From: Leptospira sp. WS39.C2
Lineage (GTDB): Bacteria; Spirochaetota; Leptospiria; Leptospirales; Leptospiraceae
Length of the DNA: 64,000 nt
Assembly: GCF_040833965.1 (NCBI RefSeq)
Contig: NZ_CP162142.1
Location: forward strand, 2,567,001-2,631,000
Direction: 5' to 3'
The position numbers and the translations under genes were made by a program. The notes under the pieces are model-generated. The model was not told the origin of the DNA. It saw only the letters and a program-made list of their open reading frames with translations, and searched no databases. This document shows, piece by piece, positions 9,102 to 17,687 of this stretch; within the stretch, counting starts at the first letter, position 1; each line of letters begins with the position of its first letter.

Positions 9102-10034
9102 ATGTCCCAAGTGAAACATTTGATCTCCTGGCAAGATTGGACGGATGGAGAAATTCAAGAACTCCTAGATTTTGCAGTGTATGTAAAGAAAAATCGTGTG
9201 TATTTTTCTGGCCACATGTCTGGAAGGTCACTCGCTATGTTGTTTCAAAAGACCTCCACGAGAACCAGGGTTTCGTTTGAGGCGGGGATGACCGAGCTCG
9301 GTGGTCATGCAATTTTTTTAGATTGGATGGCATCAAACTTTTTACTTTCTGATATTGATTTTGAAGGAAGATACCTCTCGAGTAATGTTGCCATCATCAT
9401 GGCACGCCTCAAAAAACATGAAGATTTACTCGAATTAAAATCTGGTTCAACAGTTCCTGTCATCAACGGATGTTGCAACTTGTTCCATCCATGCCAATCT
9501 TTAGCTGACATTTTAACAATTGTTATGGACTCTCCAAATGATTGGAAAAAGAAACAAATCTGTTATATCGGCGTACACAATAATGTTGCGAATTCACTCG
9601 TGGAAATCACCGCAGCACTCGGAATTCATTTAATTTTAGTCACACCAATTGCTTCAAAAGAAGCTATTGTCTCGGATGCGATACACCGAGCTCAAAAAAA
9701 AGGAACTGTTACTTGGGAAATGGATGTAAAAAAAGCCGTTTCTAATGCAGATTATGTGTACACTGACACTTGGGTGGATATGGAATTCTTTAATGACCCT
9801 ATTTTCCAAAAAGAAAAGGAAGAGCGCATTCAAATGATGATGCCCTACCAAGTAAATGCAGAACTAATGAAACATTCAAAAGCAAAAGTAATGCATGATA
9901 TGCCTATCCATGCAGGTTATGAAATCACAAGAGAAATGGTTCAAAGTGACAGATCGATAATATTTACACAGGCTGAAAATCGGTTAGATGCACAAAAGGC
10001 CGTTATGTTAAAACTTTTAGAAAACCACACCTAA
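9102..10034 (+). CDS. argF: Ornithine carbamoyltransferase family protein (atypical substrate motifs)
   Basis: A 310-residue carbamoyltransferase; in arginine synthesis the family makes citrulline from ornithine and carbamoyl phosphate. The carbamoyl-phosphate site is intact: STRTR at 52-56 and HPCQ at 129-132. Two ornithine-side motifs differ from the textbook family: the SMG loop is WVDME at 224-228, and the HCLP motif is HDMP at 265-268. The rest of the fold and length are normal, so it may still be the genus's ArgF, or may use a modified substrate. A GGAAGA ribosome site precedes ATG 9102. It is transcribed alone. Confidence 0.8.
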   Translation: MSQVKHLISWQDWTDGEIQELLDFAVYVKKNRVYFSGHMSGRSLAMLFQKTSTRTRVSFEAGMTELGGHAIFLDWMASNFLLSDIDFEGRYLSSNVAIIMARLKKHEDLLELKSGSTVPVINGCCNLFHPCQSLADILTIVMDSPNDWKKKQICYIGVHNNVANSLVEITAALGIHLILVTPIASKEAIVSDAIHRAQKKGTVTWEMDVKKAVSNADYVYTDTWVDMEFFNDPIFQKEKEERIQMMMPYQVNAELMKHSKAKVMHDMPIHAGYEITREMVQSDRSIIFTQAENRLDAQKAVMLKLLENHT

Positions 10035-10412
10035 ACTTGGACTCAAGTCCGAATTGTTTCCTTTGGACTCCAATTTTCTCAAATGAATTGATCCTTTAAA
10101 TGTAATTTTACACTTTTAGTAAGTATAAAGTTACGATATTTTTGGAACAAAACTAACTATCAAACAAACGAAAGTTTAGACTCTATTAAGCCTTTCACAT
10201 TTAGTAAATTTGGTCTCGTTGGATTTTTGCCTTTGCAGAAAGTTTGCCATTACAAGAACCTTGCCTTCGCGTGGTATTTTCCCATAATAAATATTTCTTT
10301 CTTATGAAACTTTTCACTCAATAGAGACGATTGGACAAGGTGCTTGTTTAAATTCTTTGGGAACCTTCGTTCAAGTGGCCTGTTCTGGTATCAAAGATTT
10401 GATCACAGAGTT
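10035..10412. other. Intergenic region without a recognisable gene
   Basis: The 378-bp gap between argF and the globin gene holds a small hairpin (GGACT CA AGTCC) just after the argF stop, possibly a weak terminator. On the plus strand a 44-codon open run ends at a TGA at 10421 and has protein-like composition (GQGACLNSLG), without a start codon or ribosome site; it could be a remnant, but frames before it do not join convincingly. Nothing else is supported. Confidence 0.3.
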
Positions 10413-10877
10413 TCACTGTGAATGAGATTGGCCTTCTTTATATTTTTCCCAAGGCGGTTCTTTGCGGTTCACCATCCAAGCACTGAAACCATCTAAAAAA
10501 TATAGAAAATCAATTTTGTCATCATGTTCAAAATCAAAGGATTGGAGAGCATTGTCATAACATTCAAACCAAATCGCTCTTTCTTTCTCTGAAATAGGAA
10601 AAACAAAATGCCGCATTCGCATCCTAGCGGGTCCCCATTTTTCAATATAATAACTAGGACCACCTAATACTTGGATAAGAAAATCAGCTTGTTTTTCCTT
10701 TGCCAAATCCCAATCACCCTGAAACATCCAACGAATTTCGGATTTTTGGATTTTGTCATAAAAATCGGAGACAAGTTTCCGAATGTTTTCCTCCCCCCAT
10801 TTTTGAAATAGGAATTTGACATTCGGATTTGAGGGAGGAGGACCTCCTTCTGGAGTGTAAATTTCGTTTGGGTCCAA
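10413..10877 (-). CDS. Truncated haemoglobin, group II-like
   Basis: A small haem protein for O2/NO chemistry. The proximal histidine is H90 in RMRMRHFVFPI, a Trp at the G8 position follows (W103), and Phe-Tyr at the B9/B10 positions is at 39-40; these match group II (GlbO-like) globins. An N-terminal extension of about 18 residues is Pro-rich and the C-terminus is charged. The start is TTG 10877 with a weak GGAT site upstream; no in-frame ATG gives a complete globin. Its leader would include the GC-rich structured patch at 10911-10985. Confidence 0.85.
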   Translation of the reverse strand: MDPNEIYTPEGGPPPSNPNVKFLFQKWGEENIRKLVSDFYDKIQKSEIRWMFQGDWDLAKEKQADFLIQVLGGPSYYIEKWGPARMRMRHFVFPISEKERAIWFECYDNALQSFDFEHDDKIDFLYFLDGFSAWMVNRKEPPWEKYKEGQSHSQ

Positions 10878-10910
10878 GATGTGATCCAGATTCGCGAAAG
10901 GGACAGGAAG

Positions 10911-10985
10911 GGGAAGTCGATTTTTCGACCGGAGCCGAAGGCGGAGCCCGGACTGGCCCGGCCCTTGCCTGCAAGGGTTCGCCCA
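10911..10985. repeat. GC-rich structured patch, possible intergenic repeat
   Basis: In a roughly 38% GC setting, positions 10931-10980 hold 37 G/C in 50 bases by direct count. The patch contains a GTCGA-TTTT-TCGAC hairpin (10916-10929), a GCC-GAA-GGC mini-hairpin with repeated GGAGCC, and CCCTTGC-CT-GCAAGGG (10962-10977). It separates the divergent globin and HpcH genes and is open in a long frame on both strands, which explains spurious reading frames there. It looks like a mobile or dispersed intergenic element or a structured RNA; only one copy is in this window. Confidence 0.4.
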
Positions 10986-11136
10986 GAGAAAGTTTCAAAA
11001 TGGAAATATTTCACGCATTGAAACTTGTAAGCGGATGGAATTTGGGCTTTGGTGCAGTTCCTGTTTTGGCATTAATTCCTGGACTACAGGCAAAATTCAC
11101 AAAACTTGGTAAAAAAATCCGAAAAAGGTATACTAA

Positions 11137-12129
11137 ATGGCACTGACTCACCCGCAATCAGCTCTCTTTGCAGGAGAAAAACCTTTCCCTATCATCCCTG
11201 CTTGTGAACACTTCGCTGGATCTGAAAAACTCATCACAAAAGCTCTCGAGTTACAAAACAAACTTGGCGGACTTTTTGATATTACGATGGACTGTGAAGA
11301 CGGTGCTCAAACAGGGAAAGAAAAAGAACACGCAGAAATGATTGTTCGCATTCAAAATTCTGAACTCAATAAACACAAAATGAGTGGTGTTCGTATACAT
11401 GATTATACCAACGAACATTGGAGAGGTGATATTGATATCATCGTTCCTGGAGCTGGAAACGTAATTGCTTATATCACAATCCCAAAACCTACAAAAGCAA
11501 GCCAAGTAAAAGAACAAATCTCTTACATCCAAGAAGCTTGTAAAAAAGCAGGAATCAAAAGAGAAATTCCAATTCACGTTTTAATTGAAACTCATGGTGC
11601 ATTAAACGATGTTTTCGAAATTGCAAGCCTTCCTTGGTTACAAGTTTTAGATTTTGGACTTATGGACTTTATCTCTGGTCACCACGGCGCAATCCCTGCT
11701 TCTTGTATGAAATCACCAGGTCAGTTCGACCACGAACTTCTCCGCCGAGGAAAAGCAAACCTAGTGGCTGCGGCACTTATGAATGGTGTGATCCCAGCAC
11801 ATAACGTAACTTTGGATCTTAAAAATGTCTACCAAACTTATGCGGATGCAAAACGTGCGCATGATGAATTTGGTTTTTTACGTATGTGGTCCATTTACCC
11901 TGCGCAAATCCAATCCATTTTGGATGCAATGGCGCCTAACTTTGCTGAAACACAAACTGCTTGTGATATTCTAATCAAAGCGCAAGATGCAGAATGGGGA
12001 CCAATCCAACATGATGGGGACCTTCATGACCGTGCAACATATCGTTATTTCTGGGAACTTGTTCAGAGAGCAAAACTCACGGGACAAAAACTTCCAGAAG
12101 AAGTAGAAAAAAGATTTTTCTCCAAATAA
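11137..12129 (+). CDS. HpcH/HpaI aldolase / citrate lyase beta (malyl-CoA lyase-like) family protein
   Basis: A 330-residue TIM-barrel C-C lyase of the CitE/malyl-CoA lyase group, whose members cleave or form beta-hydroxyacyl-CoA esters using Mg2+. Visible features are the N-terminal DCEDGAQTGKE metal/phosphate region (about 51-61), the conserved IHVLIETHGAL strand (about 145-155) with the metal-binding Glu, and a C-terminal segment following LRMWSIYPAQ, where the family has the Hxx(P) CoA-cap motif. The true substrate cannot be read from sequence. It is followed by a strong terminator (12167-12191), so it is a single-gene unit. Confidence 0.85.
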   Translation: MALTHPQSALFAGEKPFPIIPACEHFAGSEKLITKALELQNKLGGLFDITMDCEDGAQTGKEKEHAEMIVRIQNSELNKHKMSGVRIHDYTNEHWRGDIDIIVPGAGNVIAYITIPKPTKASQVKEQISYIQEACKKAGIKREIPIHVLIETHGALNDVFEIASLPWLQVLDFGLMDFISGHHGAIPASCMKSPGQFDHELLRRGKANLVAAALMNGVIPAHNVTLDLKNVYQTYADAKRAHDEFGFLRMWSIYPAQIQSILDAMAPNFAETQTACDILIKAQDAEWGPIQHDGDLHDRATYRYFWELVQRAKLTGQKLPEEVEKRFFSK

Positions 12130-12166
12130 ATACAAAAGTTTAAACTTTATATTTAATTGAATTAAG

Positions 12167-12191
12167 AAGCCCACAAATGTGGGCTTTTTTT
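12167..12191 (+). terminator. Rho-independent terminator after the HpcH-family gene
   Basis: AAGCCCACA, two bases, TGTGGGCTT is a 9-bp perfect stem followed by a run of seven T. It ends the plus-strand transcript and lies against the stop codon of the convergent chemoreceptor gene (12190). The other strand has only a broken T run. Confidence 0.9.
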
Positions 12192-14262
12192 ATTTTAACT
12201 TAAACTTTTCTACCTGAGTTGATAAATAAGAAGCTTGGGAAGCAATATCAGCAGAAACGATTGTTAATTGGTCTGAACCTGAGGCAACATCTTGTGTTCC
12301 ATTTGAAATACTGATGATTGTTTTAGAAATTTCTTCAGTTGCTCGTTTTTGTTCAAACACTGCTTCTTCAATTTGTAAGTTTAGATTTGTAAGTAAGTTA
12401 GAATTTTGGGCAATGTCTTTTGCATTATTCTCTTGTAATAATACCGAATTTAACACTCGATTTGCAGAAGTTTCGAATTCTTTCACTCGGTTGTTCAATA
12501 GATTTAATACCTGTGCTGCTTCTGTTACTTTACGATTTCCATTTTCCACAGCGGAATTGGTGGAGATGACAAGGTCTCCAATTTCTTTTACGGAAGTGCC
12601 AGTTTGTAATGCTAATTTTCCAATTTCTTCTGCAACTACAGCAAACCCACGTCCAGCATCCCCTGCTCTCGCGGCTTCAATCGCTGCATTCAAAGCAAGT
12701 AAATTGGTTTTTTCAGAAATTTCCGTTATGATATCTAATACTTCACTGATCCTTTCTGCTTTTTCACCAATATCTTCCATTGCCTTAGTGGAATCATTCA
12801 TCGCCGTTTCTCCGACTACTGCATGTTCTCGTGATTCGGACGCAAACTTAGCAAGGTATTCCATCTCTTTATTGATATTTTGCACTTCTTCCCGTAGAGT
12901 AAGCACTGATCGGTCAATTTCTTTCATCTTAAGAACTGCTTCCTCCATAGATTGACCAACATTGTCTGCAGATGCAGATAATTCCTCAACGGCAGCAGAT
13001 GATTCTTCAGCGGCACTAGCTTGTGTTTGAGAGATATCAGATAAATTTTGAGAAGTGGAAGCCATTTGATTAGACTGGTTTCCTAATTTTTCCACAGTGA
13101 GTTTGATATCGCCAATGATGGAAACCAAACTATTTCGCATTTGATTCATAGAATCTAACAAACTTCCAATCTCATCTTGGTTGATTTCATCAGGGCTTGT
13201 TGCCAAATTTCCACTGGCAATTTGAGACGAAAAAGTAATCGCCTTATGCAATCGATTTGTAATTAGATTTTTAAATACAAAATTTAAGAAGAATAAAATA
13301 ACAAATAGTATAAGAAGTGATATGGCAACCGAACTTAAGATAACTTTCGTTACTTGTTCCGTAATGATCGAATCAGGAATACTCACTTGTAATGCCCAAA
13401 ATTGAGGATCTTTTCCAATGTGGAATGGAGTGAAATAATCGGTTATACCATCATGTTTGATTGTAAACATTTCACCGAGTTTCAATTTTTCTAAATAAAT
13501 TTTAAGATGTTCGGGATTTTCAATCTTTTTCCCCAGTTTTTCTTTATCTTGGCCATACATCACATAAGTTCCGTTATCCGAAATAAATGAAATATGCCCC
13601 TGGCCCCGAAATGGTCGATTGTCTCCTATTTTTTCTTGTAAAGTGGAGATATCTAAATCAAGCCCCGCAGCGCCTAAAAATTTTCCCTTTGGATAAATAG
13701 GAACAACAAGAGAGATCATTTGGATTTTTTTCCCACCTGCGAGGTATTCATACGGTCCGAATACTTTGGCTTTGTTTGTTTTTTTTACTTGGAGGTAAAA
13801 ATCACCAGCACCATTGGGATTATCATAGTTATTTAGTGGTTCGAAGTTTATTTTCCCATCAGGTGTGTGGTGTAAATAGGGAACAAATCTCCCCGTTTTA
13901 TCGTGGCCTGGTTTACCAACAAAGGCAGCATCTCTTCCTTCATAGGCGTTCGGTTCGTAACAAAGCCAAATCCCAAACATATTATCGTTTCTTTCTAAAA
14001 TTTCACGAAGGCTACTCACCATTGCATCTCTCGGAGGTGATGCATAAAATAATGCAAATCGATACCCACGTATGACACCCATCATCGCATTCAAATGTTC
14101 CTGGATTTGGAAGGACCATTTTTCAGAAGTGATCTTTGCGTTTTCTTGGATTTCCGTCTTAACGTCGCTGATAGTCCTGTAAATTTGGAACGATGTCAAT
14201 ATTGTAAAACCAACAAACAAAATACCGGCGATGAAAAGAGAAACCCTCTGGCGTATACTCAT
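12190..14262 (-). CDS. Methyl-accepting chemotaxis protein with dCache sensor
   Basis: A transmembrane chemoreceptor of about 690 residues. From ATG 14262 (MSIRQR) it has a first membrane span (about 8-28), a periplasmic double-Cache domain (about 35-300, with the [15 protein letters not shown] strand), a second span (about 312-335), a HAMP linker and a long cytoplasmic coiled coil with the conserved hairpin tip [18 protein letters not shown]. The frame is open up to a TTG at 14373, but the internal ATG places the first span at the N-terminus as is usual; neither start has a strong ribosome site. It reports to CheA/CheW, not encoded here. The ligand is probably a small metabolite, which is inferred from the Cache class. 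Confidence 0.92.
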   Translation of the reverse strand: MSIRQRVSLFIAGILFVGFTILTSFQIYRTISDVKTEIQENAKITSEKWSFQIQEHLNAMMGVIRGYRFALFYASPPRDAMVSSLREILERNDNMFGIWLCYEPNAYEGRDAAFVGKPGHDKTGRFVPYLHHTPDGKINFEPLNNYDNPNGAGDFYLQVKKTNKAKVFGPYEYLAGGKKIQMISLVVPIYPKGKFLGAAGLDLDISTLQEKIGDNRPFRGQGHISFISDNGTYVMYGQDKEKLGKKIENPEHLKIYLEKLKLGEMFTIKHDGITDYFTPFHIGKDPQFWALQVSIPDSIITEQVTKVILSSVAISLLILFVILFFLNFVFKNLITNRLHKAITFSSQIASGNLATSPDEINQDEIGSLLDSMNQMRNSLVSIIGDIKLTVEKLGNQSNQMASTSQNLSDISQTQASAAEESSAAVEELSASADNVGQSMEEAVLKMKEIDRSVLTLREEVQNINKEMEYLAKFASESREHAVVGETAMNDSTKAMEDIGEKAERISEVLDIITEISEKTNLLALNAAIEAARAGDAGRGFAVVAEEIGKLALQTGTSVKEIGDLVISTNSAVENGNRKVTEAAQVLNLLNNRVKEFETSANRVLNSVLLQENNAKDIAQNSNLLTNLNLQIEEAVFEQKRATEEISKTIISISNGTQDVASGSDQLTIVSADIASQASYLSTQVEKFKLK

Positions 14263-14379
14263 AGGGGTCGATCTTACACCGTCAGAAATTTTTGTAAATT
14301 GTTTCGTGTTTGTTTTTCTAATTTTCTCCCCTAAAACATTCGTGGTATGTACGAAAGTTTTGGGAAAACTCAATGATAC

Positions 14380-14402
14380 CGATCCTTTGAGGATAAGGAT
14401 CG
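14380..14402. promoter_or_regulatory. 8-bp inverted repeat between the FecR lipoprotein and chemoreceptor genes
   Basis: CGATCCTT, seven bases, AAGGATCG is a perfect dyad just after the lipoprotein stop (14420) and upstream of the chemoreceptor. There is no T run on the minus strand, so it is either a weak transcript end or a control site for the chemoreceptor. Confidence 0.3.
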
Positions 14403-14419
14403 ATGTTCATTTTTTTTGA

Positions 14420-15559
14420 TTATTTTTTGGATCGAGTTTGCACCTTAAAATTCTTATACTCAACGTATTCGATATCGTCCACTTTCAATTGGAACACTCC
14501 TTTCGTTGAGTGGACTATGAATATGTCCCCTAATTGAGCAACCACAGCTCCTGATAATACTTCTCCATTGGATTTATGAATGGTCTCTAAAACACTATAG
14601 TGATTTTGGATGTCTTCTTCATTTTGAAGGCCCATTTTTTCGGCATCAGAGGCAATGGTGGTGAGAGCTTCATTACGTTTGCTCTCGTGCTCTTTTTCGA
14701 TGCTTTCAACGATCTCTTGTGTGGCTTCCAAATTTCCTTCTTTGTTTTCCACTTGTTTTTGGATGAGAGTGTTATCGATAGAAACAAGGGTTTCCACTTC
14801 CGCTTTTTCCTTTGGCGAAACTGGACTTTCTACTTTTGAAATTCCATTTGTAACATCTGAAAAACCAGATAACTCATCTTTTGTGAGACTTGCTGCTGCC
14901 ATTTTCGCATTGATGAGATAAACAAGTTCATTCAAACTAGGGTTTACTTCTAATGATTCTCCTGATTCGAGAACCACTTCGTTTTCCTCTAACGTTTTCA
15001 CAAATTGATCATAGTTCTCTTGGGAAAGTCCGTCGTTTTGTTCTAGGAGTTTAGGACCAGTTTTGAAAGCAACAGCCACAGCACCCTCATATACTTTCAC
15101 TTTTGGGACTGAACCTTTTTCTAATTCAAATGAAAAAATAGTCCCACGGACACCCGCCACCATTGTAGGTGAGGAAATCGATAAATTCTGATTTGCTTTT
15201 AATTTGACCGATTTGACAAGAAGGTTACCAGCCCAAATGTGAATGTCAGTATTGGGTTGTGATGCACCTGCTAAATCACGAAATAAAACATCTGAATTTT
15301 CTTTGATTCTGATGATTTCCCCACGGTAAGTTTGTAAGTCAACTTTACCTAGTTTTGAAAGGATACGGTCTCCTGGTTTGATCACATCACCTAAACTTGC
15401 AAATGATTCCTTTCCATCTTTGAATAAGGTCACTTGCCCTTGAATGAAAGTGATGACAGCACCTGCTGTATCATCCTTTGTTTGGTTTTGCCAAAAGGCA
15501 AATTTTTGGCATTGGGATAAGGCCAAAAGCAAAACTGAAAAGATTAGGATTTTTTTCAT
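14420..15559 (-). CDS. FecR-domain lipoprotein (LipL45-like)
   Basis: A 379-residue predicted lipoprotein. From ATG 15559 (MKKIL) there is a typical signal peptide ending in ALSQC with lipidated Cys17; the frame is open further upstream but without a signal or ribosome site. Residues about 35-150 form a FecR domain (ITFIQGQV, GDVIKPGDRI, SSPTMVAGVRGT), followed by an acidic, helical region (about 200-315) and a small beta-rich C-terminal domain. This matches the LipL45/Qlp42 type of Leptospira envelope proteins with a FecR core. A role in envelope sensing or structure is inferred. Confidence 0.82.
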   Translation of the reverse strand: MKKILIFSVLLLALSQCQKFAFWQNQTKDDTAGAVITFIQGQVTLFKDGKESFASLGDVIKPGDRILSKLGKVDLQTYRGEIIRIKENSDVLFRDLAGASQPNTDIHIWAGNLLVKSVKLKANQNLSISSPTMVAGVRGTIFSFELEKGSVPKVKVYEGAVAVAFKTGPKLLEQNDGLSQENYDQFVKTLEENEVVLESGESLEVNPSLNELVYLINAKMAAASLTKDELSGFSDVTNGISKVESPVSPKEKAEVETLVSIDNTLIQKQVENKEGNLEATQEIVESIEKEHESKRNEALTTIASDAEKMGLQNEEDIQNHYSVLETIHKSNGEVLSGAVVAQLGDIFIVHSTKGVFQLKVDDIEYVEYKNFKVQTRSKK

Positions 15560-15599
15560 ATACTGATTCCAAATGCGGTAGTAATAGATCCAACAAATC

Positions 15600-15615
15600 A
15601 GAATATGCATATTCT
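15600..15615. promoter_or_regulatory. 16-bp perfect palindrome upstream of the FecR lipoprotein gene
   Basis: AGAATATGCATATTCT is its own reverse complement and lies 41-56 nt before the ATG at 15559, a position that could overlap the promoter. No known regulator motif is matched. The rest of the gap 15616-15888 shows no gene; AAACGATCGTTT (15879-15890), another palindrome, overlaps the end of the CLC gene. Confidence 0.35.
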
Positions 15616-15888
15616 CAAAAAAGGTAAAACTTTTTTTAAAAAAGAGCAACTATTGCAAGAATTTATGAAATTTCCTTTGGATTCTTACAAAAAGATGACA
15701 AATGTTAGCGTAAAACCTTTCCAATTAATTTTTTACTGACTGTTTCCAGATCAAGTGAGTATCAATTCATTTTTTATTTGACGATTTGTTAAAGAGAAAC
15801 AATCAAATACCGGAATCGAATCAAGTTAAGAATCGATAAACACGAGTTTTTTGAAGATAAATTCCAATTTCCATTTACAAACGATCGT

Positions 15889-17157
15889 TTATTTGGACAA
15901 ATCTGAGATTTTTTTTCCAATATCGGAACGAGAATGAAGCCATTTTTTTTTAGCAATGATTTGGGAGGAATAAATACTCGTATGCCCCGACAGGATATAA
16001 GAGATTTGTGTGACTAGTAAAAATAACAATCCACATTGGAATCCAAATAACTCCATCCCCATAATAGCACAGGCTAATGGAGTGTTGGTAGCACCAGCAA
16101 AAACCGAGATAAAACCAACACTGACAAATAATGTCAAAAACGTTGGATCAATTTGTGAAAACATATTTCCCAAGGCCGCTCCGATAAAAAAAAGTGGAGT
16201 GACCTCCCCTCCTTTAAATCCAAATCCAATCGTGATCGAAGTGAGCAATAATTTCCATAAAAATGTTTCATTCGGCAATGTTTCTGTGAATGCATTTTGA
16301 ATTGTATTTACGCCTAAACCATAATATTCTAATCCCACTCCGGATAAAAATAAAATGACTAATACCAATCCGCCAACGAAAGGCCGGAATGGTGGGTATT
16401 TAATCAAATTCTGTGCTAACTTAGATAAAAAATATAATAATTTGGTAAATACTTTGGCAATAATGCCAGAGCTAACAGCAAGTAAAATGATGCTAAGAAA
16501 GATCATTTCATCCCAGACAAACAATACCTCAGGGAATAAAGAATGTTTCACATTCCAAAACAAACAGACCTCATGAGATAACCACGCTATCATCAATGAA
16601 GGTAAAAATAATTTCCAACGATAGGCTCCAATTTGAATGACTTCAATTGAAAAAATAGCAGCAGCAATGGGGGTTCCAAATACGGCCGCAAAACCTGCAC
16701 TCATTCCAAAAATGATCAAACTCTGGTGTTCTTTTTGGGCAAAAGGGAAAAAACGAACCACTTGGTGTGCAATGGATCCTCCCATTTGTACCGCTGTACC
16801 TTCTCGACCAGCCGATCCACCAAACAAATGTGTAACGAGTGTTCCAAACAATACAAAAGGGGCCATTCGAATCGGAATGATAGAATTTGGAGAATGGATT
16901 TCTTCTAATAATAAATTATTACCTTGATTCGCTTTTGATCCATATCGGTAGTATATCCAACCAATCACAAATCCTGCTATCGGTAGAAAATAGATAATGC
17001 TGGGATCACCTTCACGTAAGTTTGAAACAAAATCGAGTGCGTGTAAGAAAAATGCCGAAAGGCTTCCAACTACGAGAGCAATACAAAATAGGACAGCGCT
17101 CCAAAATGTTAGGAACAAAATATAATTTTTACATCGTAAGTAATATTTTTGATTCAT
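15889..17157 (-). CDS. CLC-family anion transporter, possibly F-/H+ antiporter type
   Basis: A 422-residue CLC-fold membrane protein with about ten to twelve hydrophobic helices. GREGT lies at 117-121, giving the gating Glu119, and GGEVTP at 316-321 replaces the GIFAP motif. In place of the GSGIP chloride-coordinating loop the sequence has GNNLLLEEI (79-87), so the anion-coordinating Ser is missing. From family knowledge, these substitutions resemble the fluoride-exporting CLC-F branch more than ClcA. There is no C-terminal CBS pair. No fluoride riboswitch is visible in the leader. It is transcribed alone. Confidence 0.85.
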   Translation of the reverse strand: MNQKYYLRCKNYILFLTFWSAVLFCIALVVGSLSAFFLHALDFVSNLREGDPSIIYFLPIAGFVIGWIYYRYGSKANQGNNLLLEEIHSPNSIIPIRMAPFVLFGTLVTHLFGGSAGREGTAVQMGGSIAHQVVRFFPFAQKEHQSLIIFGMSAGFAAVFGTPIAAAIFSIEVIQIGAYRWKLFLPSLMIAWLSHEVCLFWNVKHSLFPEVLFVWDEMIFLSIILLAVSSGIIAKVFTKLLYFLSKLAQNLIKYPPFRPFVGGLVLVILFLSGVGLEYYGLGVNTIQNAFTETLPNETFLWKLLLTSITIGFGFKGGEVTPLFFIGAALGNMFSQIDPTFLTLFVSVGFISVFAGATNTPLACAIMGMELFGFQCGLLFLLVTQISYILSGHTSIYSSQIIAKKKWLHSRSDIGKKISDLSK

Positions 17158-17324
17158 GGACTAGATAACGCGACAAGATGTTACGATTAATTCTAATTTA
17201 CTATGATTTGGCAGGTCGCAAACCTAAAAAAGTGAAAAAACATTATTGGTAACTTTTTTCAGTTAGTGTAAAATTTCCGATTCTGCAAAGATAGAGGATA
17301 CTATGTTTGCAAAGGAAAAATGCT

Positions 17325-17685
17325 ATGCGTGTAATTTTCTACGAAATTAAATTTTATAACTTAAGGAATAAGATTTAGTATATGATGGATGGATCCAAAC
17401 GATCCATAAAGAATTAGATTTCAAATTGGAAAAAACGACAGAGGTCCCAAAAGAGAAAATTGTATTCTCCGATACTTGATTATTTGGCTTTCGACCAACT
17501 AGGTATCGTTTGATGAGAGATTTTCTAACATTTGAAAGGGAATGTAAGGTATCATTTACAAAGCTCTTGTATAACACAAAGATCCCAAAACTAGAAAACA
17601 ACTGGAAGTTATGGGATTTTTAAAAGTTTTGGGTAAAGATTCAGAACAACTCAGTGAATCTACCAAAACTTTACCTAAAAATTGA
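17325..17685 (+). pseudogene. Decayed small gene broken by frameshifts
   Basis: Protein-like sequence runs through three frames in order. ATG 17325, with AAGGAA upstream, opens MRVIFYEIKFYNLRNKI and then stops. A second frame (17372-17620) reads DLVYDGWIQTIHKEL and continues past an in-frame TGA at 17477. A third (about 17575-17685) reads DPKTRKQLEVMGFLKVLGK and on to a TGA at 17683, two bases before the convergent PlsC gene ends. Joined, they would make a soluble protein of roughly 115-120 residues. I do not recognise the family. Open frames on the other strand here (17347-17601) look like shadows. Confidence 0.5.
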
Positions 17686-17687
17686 TT

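Noticed and set aside
10829..11146. Plus-strand reading frame across the GC-rich patch before the HpcH-family gene
   Set aside because: It is open because the patch lacks stop codons; it overlaps the globin start and ends inside the next gene, with composition unlike a protein.
12314..12955. 213-codon plus-strand frame inside the chemoreceptor gene
   Set aside because: It is antisense to the highly conserved signalling hairpin of the chemoreceptor and only mirrors its codon use.
17158..17324. Fluoride riboswitch in the leader of the CLC gene
   Set aside because: The reverse-complement leader was read for the GGNGAUGG...UGAUGACU-type core and none of its conserved pieces is present.
17347..17601. 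Minus-strand 84-codon frame
   Set aside because: It lies antisense to the decayed plus-strand gene, has no ribosome site and no plausible protein features.
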